64,000 bases of DNA. Origin: Pseudomonadota bacterium. Lineage in GTDB: Bacteria > Pseudomonadota > Alphaproteobacteria > Rhizobiales > Devosiaceae. The notes beneath the pieces were generated by a model. That model worked only from the letters and a program-made list of their open reading frames with translations. It was not told the origin of the DNA and searched no databases. Below, one piece after another: positions 27,559 to 35,889 of the stretch; position 1 is the first letter of the stretch, and the number at the start of each line of letters is the position of its first letter. A program made the position numbers and the translations under genes. Where the stretch lies: assembly GCA_023393475.1 (NCBI GenBank), contig JAEWLC010000090.1, forward strand, positions 1 to 64,000, written 5' to 3'.

Positions 27559-27582
27559 ACTTGTCTATTGAACTATACAAGT
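27559..27582. promoter_or_regulatory. Probable PhnF operator
   Basis: Within 24 bases, ACTTGTCTA and TATACAAGT form an inverted repeat with one mismatch per arm around TTGAAC. Its TTGTNTA...TANACAA form is the type bound by HutC-class GntR proteins. It ends 13 bases before the phnG start, adjoining the ribosome site. Confidence 0.75.
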
Positions 27583-27595
27583 TGGAGCGTGCCCG

Positions 27596-28042
27596 ATGCA
27601 AGACGCAACGGCAAATCCCCGGCAGGAGGCGATGGCGGTGCTGAGCCACGCCGCCCCCGCCCGCATCGCCGAACTCTGGGCCGGATGGGTGGAGAAGCCC
27701 GCCTATCACAAGGTGCGCGGGCCCGAGACCGGGCTCGTCATGGTGCGGGCACGGGCCGGGGGCGGCGGCAATCCGTTCAACCTCGGCGAGGCGACGGTGA
27801 CCCGCGCCACGGTGCGGCTCGAAAGCGGCGAAGTCGGGCACGCCTATTGCCTCGGCCGCGACGGCGACAAGGCGCTGACCTCGGCGCTGCTCGATGCGCT
27901 GTTCCAGCGCGATCCGGCGGCGGTCGAAACGCTAGTGCTGGCGCCGCTTCGCAGCGAGCTTGCCGCCACCGACGACAAGCTGCGCGACGAGACCGCCGCG
28001 ACGCGCGTCGACTTCTTCACCATGGTGCGGGGGGACGATTGA
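27596..28042 (+). CDS. phnG: C-P lyase core subunit PhnG
   Basis: 148 residues, normal length. PhnG with PhnH, PhnI, PhnJ and PhnK makes the C-P lyase core complex that transfers alkylphosphonate to ribose triphosphate in exchange for adenine and cleaves the C-P bond. Recognisable segments are NPFNLGEATVTRATVRL and GHAYCLGRDGDKA. GGAG lies about ten bases before the ATG. The stop codon overlaps the phnH start (TGATG). Confidence 0.95.
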   Translation: MQDATANPRQEAMAVLSHAAPARIAELWAGWVEKPAYHKVRGPETGLVMVRARAGGGGNPFNLGEATVTRATVRLESGEVGHAYCLGRDGDKALTSALLDALFQRDPAAVETLVLAPLRSELAATDDKLRDETAATRVDFFTMVRGDD

Positions 28043-28632
28043 TGGACATTTCGATCGAAGGCGGTTTCGCTGACACGGTGTTCGGGGCGCAGGCGGTGTT
28101 CCGCGCCATCATGGACGCGCTGGCCCGCCCCGGCACGGTGCAATCCATCGCCTCCGATGCAGCCCCGCCGGTGCCGCTGACACCCGAGCTGGGCGCGGTG
28201 GCGCTGACGCTTTGCGATCACGACACCCCGGTCTGGCTCGACCCCGTGCTCGCCGCCAATGAGACGGTGCGCGCCTGGCTCGCCTTCCACTGCGGCGCGC
28301 CGATCACGGATGATGCCGCCGACGCGCAGTTCGCGCTGGTGAGCGATGCCAGCCTGCTGCCGGCGCTATCGGGTTTCGGGCAGGGGACGGACGAGTATCC
28401 GGATCGCTCCACCACGGTCGTCCTCGCCGCCGGCGATGCGACCCGTGCAGTCACCCTCCAGGGTCCGGGGATCAAGGATCGCCTCGACACCTCGCTGCCG
28501 CTTCCGGGCGGCGACTTCATCGCGCAATGGGCAGAGAATCGCGAGCGGTTCCCGAGGGGTATCGATCTGCTGCTCGTCCGCGCCGGCAGCGTCGTTGCAC
28601 TGCCGCGTACCACCCGCATCTCGGAGGGCTAA
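28042..28632 (+). CDS. phnH: C-P lyase core subunit PhnH
   Basis: 196 residues. The true start is the ATG at 28042 inside the phnG stop (TGATG), where the typical GGFADTVFGAQAVFRAIMDALARPG N-terminal region begins. PhnH is a PLP-transferase-fold homologue without PLP chemistry that binds the PhnG2H2I2J2 core. It ends three bases before phnI. Confidence 0.95.
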   Translation: MDISIEGGFADTVFGAQAVFRAIMDALARPGTVQSIASDAAPPVPLTPELGAVALTLCDHDTPVWLDPVLAANETVRAWLAFHCGAPITDDAADAQFALVSDASLLPALSGFGQGTDEYPDRSTTVVLAAGDATRAVTLQGPGIKDRLDTSLPLPGGDFIAQWAENRERFPRGIDLLLVRAGSVVALPRTTRISEG

Positions 28633-28635
28633 GCC

Positions 28636-29844
28636 ATGTATGTTGCGGTAAAGGGCGGCGAGGCCGCCATCGCCAATGCCCACCGCCTTCTCGCCGACCG
28701 CCGCCGCGGCGACCGGAGCGTTCCGGCGCTGACGCTCGAGCAGATCATCGGTCAGCTCGGCCTCGCGGTCGATCGCACCATGGGCGAGGGCTCGCTCTAC
28801 GACAGGGAACTCGCCGCGCTGGCGTTGATCCAGGCGCGCGGCGACCTGATCGAGGCGATCTTCCTCGTTCGCGCCTATCGCACCACGCTGCCGCGCTTCG
28901 GCTATTCGCGCCCGATCGATACCGGCGAGATGAAGATCGAGCGGCGGGTATCGGCGACCTACAAGGACATTCCGGGTGGCCAGCTGCTTGGACCGACCTT
29001 CGACTACACGCACCGCCTGCTCGATCCGACGATCGCGTCCGGCGTTGATGTCGATGAAGCCGCGACGCGCCCCAGCGTCGAGGAAGAGGCGCCGCGCGTC
29101 ACCGACCTCCTCGGCTACGAAGGGCTGATCGAGGACGATGTCTCCGAAGCGCAGGACGAGATCGGCGACCTGACCCGCGAGCCGATGGAGTTTCCGCTGA
29201 GCCGCGACCGGCGACTGCAGGCGCTGGCCCGTGGCGACGAAGGCTTTCTCCTCGCGCTCGGCTATTCCACCCAGCGCGGCTATGGCCGCTCGCATCCGTT
29301 CGTCGGCGAAATCCGCATCGGCGAGGTCGAGGTCGAACTCGATATTCCCGAACTCGGCTTTGCCGTGAACCTCGGCCGCATCCGCGTCACCGAGTGTCAG
29401 ATGGTCAACAAGTTCAAGGGCAACACGAAGGTGCCGCCGCAGTTCACCCGCGGCTACGGGCTGGTGTTCGGCCAGGCCGAGCGCAAGGCCATGGCCATGT
29501 CGCTCTGCGACCGCTCTCTGCGCGCCCGCGAACTGGGCGAGGACGTGAACCATCCGGCGCAGGACGAGGAATTCGTCATCTCCCACTCCGACAACGTGCA
29601 GTCCACCGGCTTCGTCGAGCACCTGAAGTTGCCGCACTATGTCGATTTCCAGGGCGAACTCGGCCTCATCCGCGAGATGCGCGCGGAAGCATACGCACAG
29701 GACGACACCCTCCCCCTTGCGGGGAGGGATGGGGAGGGGGGCGCCACGCGCTCCGAGCCTGCCGCTCCCCCCCTCCCAGCCTCCCCCGCAAGGGGGGAGG
29801 TGCCCGGAGACATCGAGTCCACTCGTACGGAGGCAACCGAATGA
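28636..29844 (+). CDS. phnI: C-P lyase core subunit PhnI with repeat-derived C-terminal tail
   Basis: 402 residues. PhnI is the nucleosidase-type subunit that, with PhnG, H and L, attaches phosphonate to ribose triphosphate. MYVAVKGGEAAIANAH at the N-terminus and SHSDNVQSTGFVEHLKLPHY near the end are diagnostic. Family members are about 350-370 residues; here about 44 residues after MRAEAYAQDDT are low-complexity Pro/Ala/Gly/Glu encoded by an intruding palindromic repeat (29706-29803). The gene still overlaps phnJ by four bases. Enzyme function is probably retained, since all conserved parts precede the tail. Confidence 0.94.
   Translation: MYVAVKGGEAAIANAHRLLADRRRGDRSVPALTLEQIIGQLGLAVDRTMGEGSLYDRELAALALIQARGDLIEAIFLVRAYRTTLPRFGYSRPIDTGEMKIERRVSATYKDIPGGQLLGPTFDYTHRLLDPTIASGVDVDEAATRPSVEEEAPRVTDLLGYEGLIEDDVSEAQDEIGDLTREPMEFPLSRDRRLQALARGDEGFLLALGYSTQRGYGRSHPFVGEIRIGEVEVELDIPELGFAVNLGRIRVTECQMVNKFKGNTKVPPQFTRGYGLVFGQAERKAMAMSLCDRSLRARELGEDVNHPAQDEEFVISHSDNVQSTGFVEHLKLPHYVDFQGELGLIREMRAEAYAQDDTLPLAGRDGEGGATRSEPAAPPLPASPARGEVPGDIESTRTEATE
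29706..29803. repeat. Palindromic repeat inside phnI
   Basis: A 98-bp element with inverted arms of about 35 bases: CACCCTCCCCCTTGCGGGGA at 29706 and its counterpart ending at 29803 (CGCAAGGGGGGAGGTG). It is of the same type as the intergenic repeats at 9610 and 42219. It lies within the 3' end of phnI and leaves the GGAGG ribosome site of phnJ (29829-29833) intact. Confidence 0.85.
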
Positions 29845-30719
29845 ACGTCGCCACCTACAACTTCGCCTATCTCGACGAGCAGACCAAGCGGATGATCCGG
29901 CGGGCCATTCTCAAGGCCATCGCCATCCCCGGCTACCAGGTGCCGTTCGCCAGCCGCGAAATGCCGATGCCCTATGGCTGGGGCACCGGCGGCGTGCAGG
30001 TCACGGCCTCGATCATCGGTCCGGATGATGTGCTCAAGGTCATCGACCAGGGCGCCGACGACACCACCAATGCCGTCTCGATCCGCGCCTTCTTCGCCAA
30101 GGTCGCGAACGTTGCGGTGACCACGCATACCGACGAAGCGACGATCATCCAGACGCGCCACCGCATCCCTGAGAAGACGCTGACCGAGGGCCAGGTGCTG
30201 GTCTACCAGGTGCCGATTCCGGAGCCCCTCCGCTTCCTCGAACCGCGCGAAACCGAGACGCGAAAAATGCACGCGCTCGAGGAATACGGGCTCATGCATG
30301 TGAAGCTCTACGAGGACATCGCCAAGCACGGCCGCATCGCCACGACCTATGCCTATCCGGTCAAGGTCGAGGGTCGCTACGTGATGGATCCCTCGCCGAC
30401 GCCCAAGTTCGACAACCCGAAGATGCACATGTCGGAGGCGCTGCAGCTGTTCGGCGCCGGCCGCGAAAAGCGCATCTACGCCGTGCCGCCCTACACCGAA
30501 GTGGTGAGCCTCGATTTCGAGGACCACCCGTTCGAGATCCAGCATTTCGATGCGCCGTGTGCGCTGTGCAACGCCACCGGGGTCTATCTCGACGAGGTCA
30601 TTCTCGACGATCACGGCGGGCACATGTTCGTCTGCTCGGACACCGATAATTGCGAAGATCGGCGCGGGCACGGCCACCGCGGCCCGCTCGCTGGCCATGC
30701 GCTGGAGGCAGCGGAATGA
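29841..30719 (+). CDS. phnJ: Carbon-phosphorus lyase PhnJ (radical SAM)
   Basis: 292 residues. PhnJ is the iron-sulfur radical-SAM enzyme that cleaves the C-P bond of ribose-1-phosphonate-5-phosphate, releasing alkane and a cyclic phosphate. Cluster cysteines are at residues 240, 243, 265 and 271 (CALC...CSDTDNC), each one less than the E. coli numbering, and the glycyl-radical glycine is G31 in AIPGYQVPF. GGAGG lies seven bases before the ATG. It overlaps phnI and phnK by ATGA. Confidence 0.97.
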   Translation: MNVATYNFAYLDEQTKRMIRRAILKAIAIPGYQVPFASREMPMPYGWGTGGVQVTASIIGPDDVLKVIDQGADDTTNAVSIRAFFAKVANVAVTTHTDEATIIQTRHRIPEKTLTEGQVLVYQVPIPEPLRFLEPRETETRKMHALEEYGLMHVKLYEDIAKHGRIATTYAYPVKVEGRYVMDPSPTPKFDNPKMHMSEALQLFGAGREKRIYAVPPYTEVVSLDFEDHPFEIQHFDAPCALCNATGVYLDEVILDDHGGHMFVCSDTDNCEDRRGHGHRGPLAGHALEAAE

Positions 30720-31489
30720 GCGAACCTCTCCTCCGGGTCTCCGGCCTCACCAAGTACTACGGCAGCCGCCTCGGTTGCGCCGACGTTTCGTTCGAGCTCT
30801 GGCCCGGCGAAGTGCTGGCCATCGTCGGCGAGAGCGGTTCGGGCAAGACGACATTGCTCAACATCCTCTCCACCCGGCTGGAGCCCTCCTCGGGCGTCGC
30901 CGAGTACCGGATGCGCGACGAGATCTGGCGCAATCTCTACGACCTCAGCGAGGCTGAGCGCCGTTTCCTGATGCGCACGGACTGGGGCTTCGTGCACCAG
31001 AACCCAGCCGATGGGCTGCGCATGACCGTATCCGCCGGCGCCAATGTCGGCGAGCGCATGATGGCCGTGGGCGATCGCAACTACGGTCACATCCGTTCGA
31101 CCGCGATCGAGTGGCTGGGCCGCGTCGAGATCGCCGAAGACCGCGTCGACGACGAGCCGCGCGCCTTCTCCGGTGGCATGCGGCAGCGCCTGCAGATCGC
31201 GCGCAACCTCGTGACCCATCCGCGGCTGGTGTTCATGGACGAGCCCACCGGCGGCCTCGATGTTTCGGTGCAGGCCCGCCTGCTCGATTTGATCCGCGGG
31301 CTAGTGTCGGACCTCGGGCTTTCGGCGATCATCGTGACGCACGATCTTGCGGTAGCGCGGCTGCTCTCGCACCGGATGATGGTGATGAAGGATGGCTACG
31401 TGATCGAGCAGGGCCTCACCGACCGCGTGCTCGACGACCCGCGCGAGCCCTATACCCAGTTGCTCGTCAGCTCGATCCTGCAGGTGTGA
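30716..31489 (+). CDS. phnK: C-P lyase ATP-binding subunit PhnK
   Basis: 257 residues, ABC-type ATPase without a membrane partner. Walker A GESGSGKTT is near residue 37, with signature FSGGMRQRL and Walker B LVFMDEPTGG. PhnK binds the core complex through PhnJ. The start is the ATG overlapping the phnJ stop; the longer frame is antisense-free but lacks family similarity. The next gene, phnL, begins within its stop. Confidence 0.95.
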   Translation: MSEPLLRVSGLTKYYGSRLGCADVSFELWPGEVLAIVGESGSGKTTLLNILSTRLEPSSGVAEYRMRDEIWRNLYDLSEAERRFLMRTDWGFVHQNPADGLRMTVSAGANVGERMMAVGDRNYGHIRSTAIEWLGRVEIAEDRVDDEPRAFSGGMRQRLQIARNLVTHPRLVFMDEPTGGLDVSVQARLLDLIRGLVSDLGLSAIIVTHDLAVARLLSHRMMVMKDGYVIEQGLTDRVLDDPREPYTQLLVSSILQV

Positions 31490-32196
31490 TGATGACCGCT
31501 CTCCTCACTGTCCGCGATGTCGCGAAGTCGTTCACGATGCACCTCCGCGACGGGATCGTGCTGCCCGTGGTCGATGGTGTCGGCTTCGAAGTGAATGCCG
31601 GTGAATGCGACGTGCTCGGCGGCCCCTCGGGCGCCGGCAAGTCGTCGCTCCTCAAGATGGTCTACGGCAATTACGGCGTCGATGCCGGCTCCATCAGCCT
31701 GATCCATCACGGTGCGCCGGTCGATCTCGCGACTGCCAGTCCGCGCACTGTGCTCGAGCTGCGTCGCGACACCATCGGCTATGTCAGCCAGTTCCTTCGT
31801 ACCGTGCCGCGCGTCTCCACTGTCGATGTCGTCGCCGAACCGCTGGTCAGCCGCGGCATTTCCCGCGACGAAGCGACCGCAAAAGCGCGCGGGTTGCTTG
31901 CCCGCGTCAACCTGCCGGAGCGGCTGTGGTCCTTGCCGCCCGCAACCTTCTCGGGCGGTGAGCAGCAGCGCGTGAACATCGCGCGCGGTTTCATCACCGA
32001 CCATCCGGTTCTGCTGCTCGACGAGCCGACGGCGTCGCTCGATGCCGTCAACCGCGCCGTCGTCGTCGAGATGATCGCCGAAAAGAAGCAGGCCGGCGTC
32101 GCGCTGCTCGGCATCTTCCACGACGAGGAAGTGCGAGGAGAGGTCGCCGACCGCATCGTCGACGTCACCACCTTCGCGCCGAGGAAAGCTGCATGA
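31489..32196 (+). CDS. phnL: C-P lyase ATP-binding subunit PhnL
   Basis: 235 residues. ABC ATPase with Walker A GGPSGAGKSS near residue 44, signature FSGGEQQR and Walker B LLLDEPTAS. In the C-P lyase pathway PhnL acts with PhnG, H and I in the first nucleosidase step. Two adjacent ATGs (31489, 31492) are possible; the first overlaps the phnK stop as TGATG. The stop overlaps the acyltransferase start (ATGA). Confidence 0.95.
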   Translation: MMTALLTVRDVAKSFTMHLRDGIVLPVVDGVGFEVNAGECDVLGGPSGAGKSSLLKMVYGNYGVDAGSISLIHHGAPVDLATASPRTVLELRRDTIGYVSQFLRTVPRVSTVDVVAEPLVSRGISRDEATAKARGLLARVNLPERLWSLPPATFSGGEQQRVNIARGFITDHPVLLLDEPTASLDAVNRAVVVEMIAEKKQAGVALLGIFHDEEVRGEVADRIVDVTTFAPRKAA

Positions 32197-32801
32197 AGCT
32201 GAGCGAGGCGCCGTTCATCCATGAGACCGCCGACGTGCGGGACTCGACGCTCGGCCGCTACACCGAGATCGGTGCGCACTGCCACGTCGCGCACTCCACC
32301 CTCGGCGACTATTCCTACTGCGTCGAGAACACCCAGATCACCTATGCGAATATCGGCAAGTTCGCCAACATCGCGGCGCATGTGCGTATCTATGCCAGCA
32401 AGCACCCGATGCAGCGCGCCTCGCTGCATCACTTCACCTACCGCTCCAGCTGGTACTTCGACGGCGAGGCCGACGACGCCGGGTTCTTCGAATGGCGGGC
32501 CGAGAACGGCATCGAGATCGGCCACGACACATGGATCGGCCATGGCGCGGTGATCATGCCCGGTGTGAAAGTGGGGCACGGCGCCATCATCGGCTCGAAC
32601 GCGGTGGTGACGAAGGACGTCGCCGATTTCGCCATCGCCGTCGGTGTTCCGGCCAAGCCGATCCGCCAGCGCTTCCCCACCCCGATCGCCGATCGGCTGC
32701 TCGCGCTCCAGTGGTGGGACTGGCCGCACGAGAAGCTGTACGAGGCATTGCCCGACTTCCGGGCGCTCGAGATCGAGGCGTTTCTCGAGAAATACGAATA
32801 G
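32193..32801 (+). CDS. DapH/DapD/GlmU-like hexapeptide acyltransferase of the phn operon
   Basis: 202 residues. Left-handed beta-helix acyltransferase: hexapeptide-type repeats from residue 10 to about 150 (VRDSTLGRYTEIGAHCHV, then WIGHGAVIMPGVKVGHGAII). Trimeric CoA-dependent acetyltransferases of this type recur in alphaproteobacterial phn operons, where they may acetylate aminoalkylphosphonates, a role similar to PhnO, which is a GNAT. It is tightly coupled to phnL (ATGA) and ends the operon before a terminator. The acceptor is unknown. Confidence 0.88.
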   Translation: MKLSEAPFIHETADVRDSTLGRYTEIGAHCHVAHSTLGDYSYCVENTQITYANIGKFANIAAHVRIYASKHPMQRASLHHFTYRSSWYFDGEADDAGFFEWRAENGIEIGHDTWIGHGAVIMPGVKVGHGAIIGSNAVVTKDVADFAIAVGVPAKPIRQRFPTPIADRLLALQWWDWPHEKLYEALPDFRALEIEAFLEKYE

Positions 32802-32834
32802 CCGGGCTGTCTGCACATCCCTGGTCCCGGCCGG

Positions 32835-32859
32835 TAAACCGCTGTACCGCAGCGGTTTA
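32835..32859 (+). terminator. Hairpin terminator after the phnG-L-acyltransferase unit
   Basis: A perfect ten-bp stem, TAAACCGCTG (32835-32844) with 32850-32859, has a five-base loop and is followed by TCGCTTTCTG. It separates the C-P lyase operon from the Pho-box-driven phnCDEE operon. Confidence 0.7.
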
Positions 32860-32884
32860 TCGCTTTCTGACAGTGCCTTATCCA

Positions 32885-32913
32885 CTGTCACAGACTCGTC
32901 ACCCAACCTTCAT
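32885..32913 (+). promoter_or_regulatory. Pho box upstream of phnC
   Basis: Three 7-bp units lie exactly 11 bp apart: CTGTCAC (32885), TCGTCAC (32896) and CCTTCAT (32907). The first 18 bases match the E. coli PhoB consensus at 13 positions. It lies 57 bp before the phnC start, so phosphate starvation should induce phosphonate uptake. Confidence 0.8.
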
Positions 32914-32970
32914 GCTGACGTAGCGTAGCCGGCTTACGTCTCGGTCCCGTGTAAAGACGGGGTCTGCCGC

Positions 32971-33843
32971 ATGCTCAGGATTTCCAACGTGTCGCGACGC
33001 TTCGGGGCGAAGACCGCCGTCGACAGCGTCAACCTGGAAATCCCCGCCGGGCAGATGGTCGGCGTCATCGGCCGCTCCGGCGCCGGCAAGTCCACCCTCC
33101 TGCGCATGATCAACCGCCTGATCGACGTGTCCGAAGGCACGATCGAGTTTCACGGCACGCCGGTCTCGGTGCTGCGCGGCCAGGCCCTGCGCGACTGGCA
33201 GCGCGATTGCGCCATGATCTTCCAGCAGTTCAACCTCGTGCCGCGCCTCGACGTCATCACCAACGTGATGCTCGGCCGGCTGAACCACCGCAACACCATC
33301 ATGAGCCTGCTCCAGATCTTTTCGGAGAAGGAGCAGCTGATGGCGCTCAAGGCGCTCGAACGCCTAGACATCGCGCAGACCGCATCGCAGTGGGCGCAGA
33401 CCCTGTCTGGCGGCCAGCAGCAGCGCGTTGCCATCGCCCGGGCCCTCATGCAGGAGCCCAAGGTCATCCTCGCCGACGAGCCGATCGCTTCGCTCGATCC
33501 GCGCAACGCCAAGATCGTGATGGACTCCCTCGCCTCGATCAACGAGGAGCAGGGCATCACCGTCATCACTAACCTCCACACGCTCGATACTGCCCGCGCC
33601 TATTGCGAGCGGATCATCGGCATGTCGGCCGGCCGCGTCGTGTTCGACGGCACGCCGGATGAACTCACGACCGACGTCGCCCGCGAACTCTACGGCGCCG
33701 ACGGACTCGAAGAAGCCTTCTCGGAGGAGATGACCTCGACCAGCCTCGAGGCCATCGTCACGAGAAAGAAAAAGAAGAAGCACGGCGAAGTGCCGGCGGG
33801 TGCCCTCGAAGCCCCGCTCGCGACGGCCGGCCTCCCTAACTGA
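32971..33843 (+). CDS. phnC: Phosphonate ABC transporter ATP-binding protein
   Basis: 290 residues. ABC domain with Walker A GRSGAGKST near residue 35, signature LSGGQQQ and Walker B VILADEPIAS. After about residue 255 there is a tail with a lysine run (RKKKKKHGE) and an Ala/Pro-rich end not needed for ATPase function. First gene of phnC-D-E1-E2, downstream of a Pho box. No strong ribosome site was seen. Ninety bases separate it from phnD. Confidence 0.94.
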   Translation: MLRISNVSRRFGAKTAVDSVNLEIPAGQMVGVIGRSGAGKSTLLRMINRLIDVSEGTIEFHGTPVSVLRGQALRDWQRDCAMIFQQFNLVPRLDVITNVMLGRLNHRNTIMSLLQIFSEKEQLMALKALERLDIAQTASQWAQTLSGGQQQRVAIARALMQEPKVILADEPIASLDPRNAKIVMDSLASINEEQGITVITNLHTLDTARAYCERIIGMSAGRVVFDGTPDELTTDVARELYGADGLEEAFSEEMTSTSLEAIVTRKKKKKHGEVPAGALEAPLATAGLPN

Positions 33844-33933
33844 TTTCCCAGTTTCCGCTCCTGCCGGTCAGCCGCCTGCTCGCGCGGCGCGGCAGGTTGC
33901 GGAAAGCCAATCGCGTCACCAAAGGAGACATCC

Positions 33934-34842
33934 ATGTCCGCGATCCGTAACGTCCTGTGGGCCACCCTCGCCCTCACCATGACCAGCACCGCGTTCGCGC
34001 AGGATGTGTCGGTCCTCCGCATCGGCCTCGACGGCTCGGAGAACGAAGCCGATCAGATCCGCAAGACCGAATGCGTCGCCGAAGGCCTGAAGGCCGCCAC
34101 CGGCGTGCCGGAAGTGCAGATCTTCCCGTCGCCGGACTACAACGGCGTCATCCAGGGCCTGCTCGGCGGCACCATCGACATCGCCTCGATGGGCGCTTCG
34201 TCCTACGCCGCCATCGCGCTGCAGGACCCGGAAGCCGTTGATCCGATCCTGACCACCGCCGGTTCGGACGGCGCCACCGGCTACTACTCGCTGATGGTTG
34301 CCCGCAAGGACAAGGGCTTTGCCTCGCTGGCCGATCTCAAGGGCAAGAAGCTCGGCTTCGCCGACCCGGATTCGACCTCGGGCTACCTCGTGCCGAACGT
34401 GTCGCTCCCGGCCGATATCGGCGCTCCGGTTGCCGAGTTCTTCGGTGAGACCGGCTTTGGCGGCGGCCACGAGAACCTCGTTCTCGGCGTGCTCGACGGC
34501 ACCTGGGACGCTGGCACCACCTTTGGTTCGGGCGTTGGCGAGTGGGCCGAGGGCTACTCGACCGGCAACCTGCACACCATGGTCGAGAAGGGCATCCTCG
34601 ACACCGACGATATCGTCGAACTCTGGCGCTCGCCGCTGATCCCGAACGGCCCGCTGATGGTCTCGAACAAGATCCCGGCCGACCTCAAGACCAAGATCGA
34701 AGCCTTCTTCCTCGAGCTGCCGGGCAAGGATCTCGCCTGCTTCCAGGGCTTCACCGGCGGCGAGAACACCGCTTACGTCGAAGTCGACCCGTCCTTCTAC
34801 GACACCATCGTCGCCGCCCGTAAGTCGGTCATCGGCGACTGA
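33934..34842 (+). CDS. phnD: Phosphonate ABC transporter substrate-binding protein
   Basis: 302 residues. Signal peptide at residues 1-23 (TSTAFAQD cleavage region), then a type II periplasmic-binding fold with the PhnD-type motifs FPSPDYNGVIQGLLGGTIDI and DPDSTSGYLVP. AAGGAGA lies before the ATG. PhnD captures phosphonates such as 2-aminoethylphosphonate and hands them to PhnE. A hairpin follows the stop before phnE1. Confidence 0.95.
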   Translation: MSAIRNVLWATLALTMTSTAFAQDVSVLRIGLDGSENEADQIRKTECVAEGLKAATGVPEVQIFPSPDYNGVIQGLLGGTIDIASMGASSYAAIALQDPEAVDPILTTAGSDGATGYYSLMVARKDKGFASLADLKGKKLGFADPDSTSGYLVPNVSLPADIGAPVAEFFGETGFGGGHENLVLGVLDGTWDAGTTFGSGVGEWAEGYSTGNLHTMVEKGILDTDDIVELWRSPLIPNGPLMVSNKIPADLKTKIEAFFLELPGKDLACFQGFTGGENTAYVEVDPSFYDTIVAARKSVIGD

Positions 34843-34860
34843 TCGTAGCGAACTTTATGC

Positions 34861-34890
34861 AAACGGCGGCGCCCACAGGTGCCGCCGTTT
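34861..34890 (+). terminator. Attenuator-like hairpin phnD-phnE1
   Basis: A perfect ten-bp stem, AAACGGCGGC (34861-34870) with GCCGCCGTTT (34881-34890), has a ten-base loop and is followed by CTTC. It looks like an intrinsic terminator, yet phnE1 starts 18 bases on, so partial read-through would keep phnD in excess. Confidence 0.7.
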
Positions 34891-34908
34891 CTTCATAAGG
34901 AGAAGGGC

Positions 34909-35889
34909 ATGGCGCATATCGCCAGCGATCCGTCCGGCACGGATATCAGCGCGGCCAGCCGGTCGGTGTTCGCGCATTACCGCCAGCAGATCCGCGTGCG
35001 GCGCGTCTATACCATCATCGCCATTGTCGTCTTCGCCATCGCGCTTGCGGCTTCGCTCAACTTCGCCAACGCGGCGAACTCGGGCAAGTTCTTCGAGCGG
35101 CTGCCGTTCCTGTTCGATTTCCTGCGCAGCTTCGTGCCCAACGATCCGCTGGAAATCTTCCGCGCCATGTTCGACCTGCCGTCACCCTATGCCGACGGTT
35201 CGATGAAGTACGATTTCACCTCGCACCGGGTGTACATCGCCGACGGGCTCTACATCCCGCACTTCATCTACGAGCTCATCATCACGGTGAACATCGCGAT
35301 CGTTTCCACCATCATCGGTGGCGGCATCGCCTTCATCCTCTGCTTTTTCGCGGCGACCAATCTGGTCGGTGCCGGCGCGGTCCGCTTCTTCGTCCGCCGC
35401 GTCATGGAAATCCTCCGCGCCTTCCCCGAGATCGTGATTGCGGGCCTCCTCACCGCGATCCTCTCGATCGGGCCGATCGCGGCGATCTTCGCCATCTCGC
35501 TCCACACCATCGGCGCGCTCGGCAAGCTGTTCTTCGAAGTGGTCGAGAATGCCGACATGAAGCCCGACGAGGGCCTGCGGGCCGTCGGCGCCACCTGGCT
35601 CGAGCGCGTGCGCTACGGCATGCTGCCCCAGGTGCTGCCGAACTTCGTCAGCTACACGCTGCTGCGCACCGAGATCAACGTGCGCGCCTCCACCATCATC
35701 GGTGCGGTCGGCGGCGGCGGCATCGGCGAGGCCTTCCGCCTCGCCATCGGCAACAACCATGCCGCCAAGACCTACGCCATCATCATCCTGCTGCTGGTCA
35801 CCATCATCGCCGTCGACCAGTTCTCGGGCTGGCTGCGCCGGCGCCTCGTTGGCAAGGCGGCCTTCGAATTCGGACGGGGATCCGCGTGA
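34909..35889 (+). CDS. phnE: Phosphonate ABC transporter permease PhnE1
   Basis: 326 residues. A first membrane helix at about 33-51, a periplasmic segment of about 70 residues, then a BPD_transp_1 core with the coupling loop ADMKPDEGLRAVGATWLERV. The ATG at 34909 has AAGGAG upstream; the ten upstream codons are in the hairpin. It forms a heterodimer with PhnE2, whose start is inside this stop codon. Confidence 0.94.
   Translation: MAHIASDPSGTDISAASRSVFAHYRQQIRVRRVYTIIAIVVFAIALAASLNFANAANSGKFFERLPFLFDFLRSFVPNDPLEIFRAMFDLPSPYADGSMKYDFTSHRVYIADGLYIPHFIYELIITVNIAIVSTIIGGGIAFILCFFAATNLVGAGAVRFFVRRVMEILRAFPEIVIAGLLTAILSIGPIAAIFAISLHTIGALGKLFFEVVENADMKPDEGLRAVGATWLERVRYGMLPQVLPNFVSYTLLRTEINVRASTIIGAVGGGGIGEAFRLAIGNNHAAKTYAIIILLLVTIIAVDQFSGWLRRRLVGKAAFEFGRGSA

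Noticed and set aside
29706..29803. Frameshift or pseudogene in phnI
   Set aside because: The frame is continuous, all conserved PhnI segments precede the repeat, and the overlap with phnJ is preserved.
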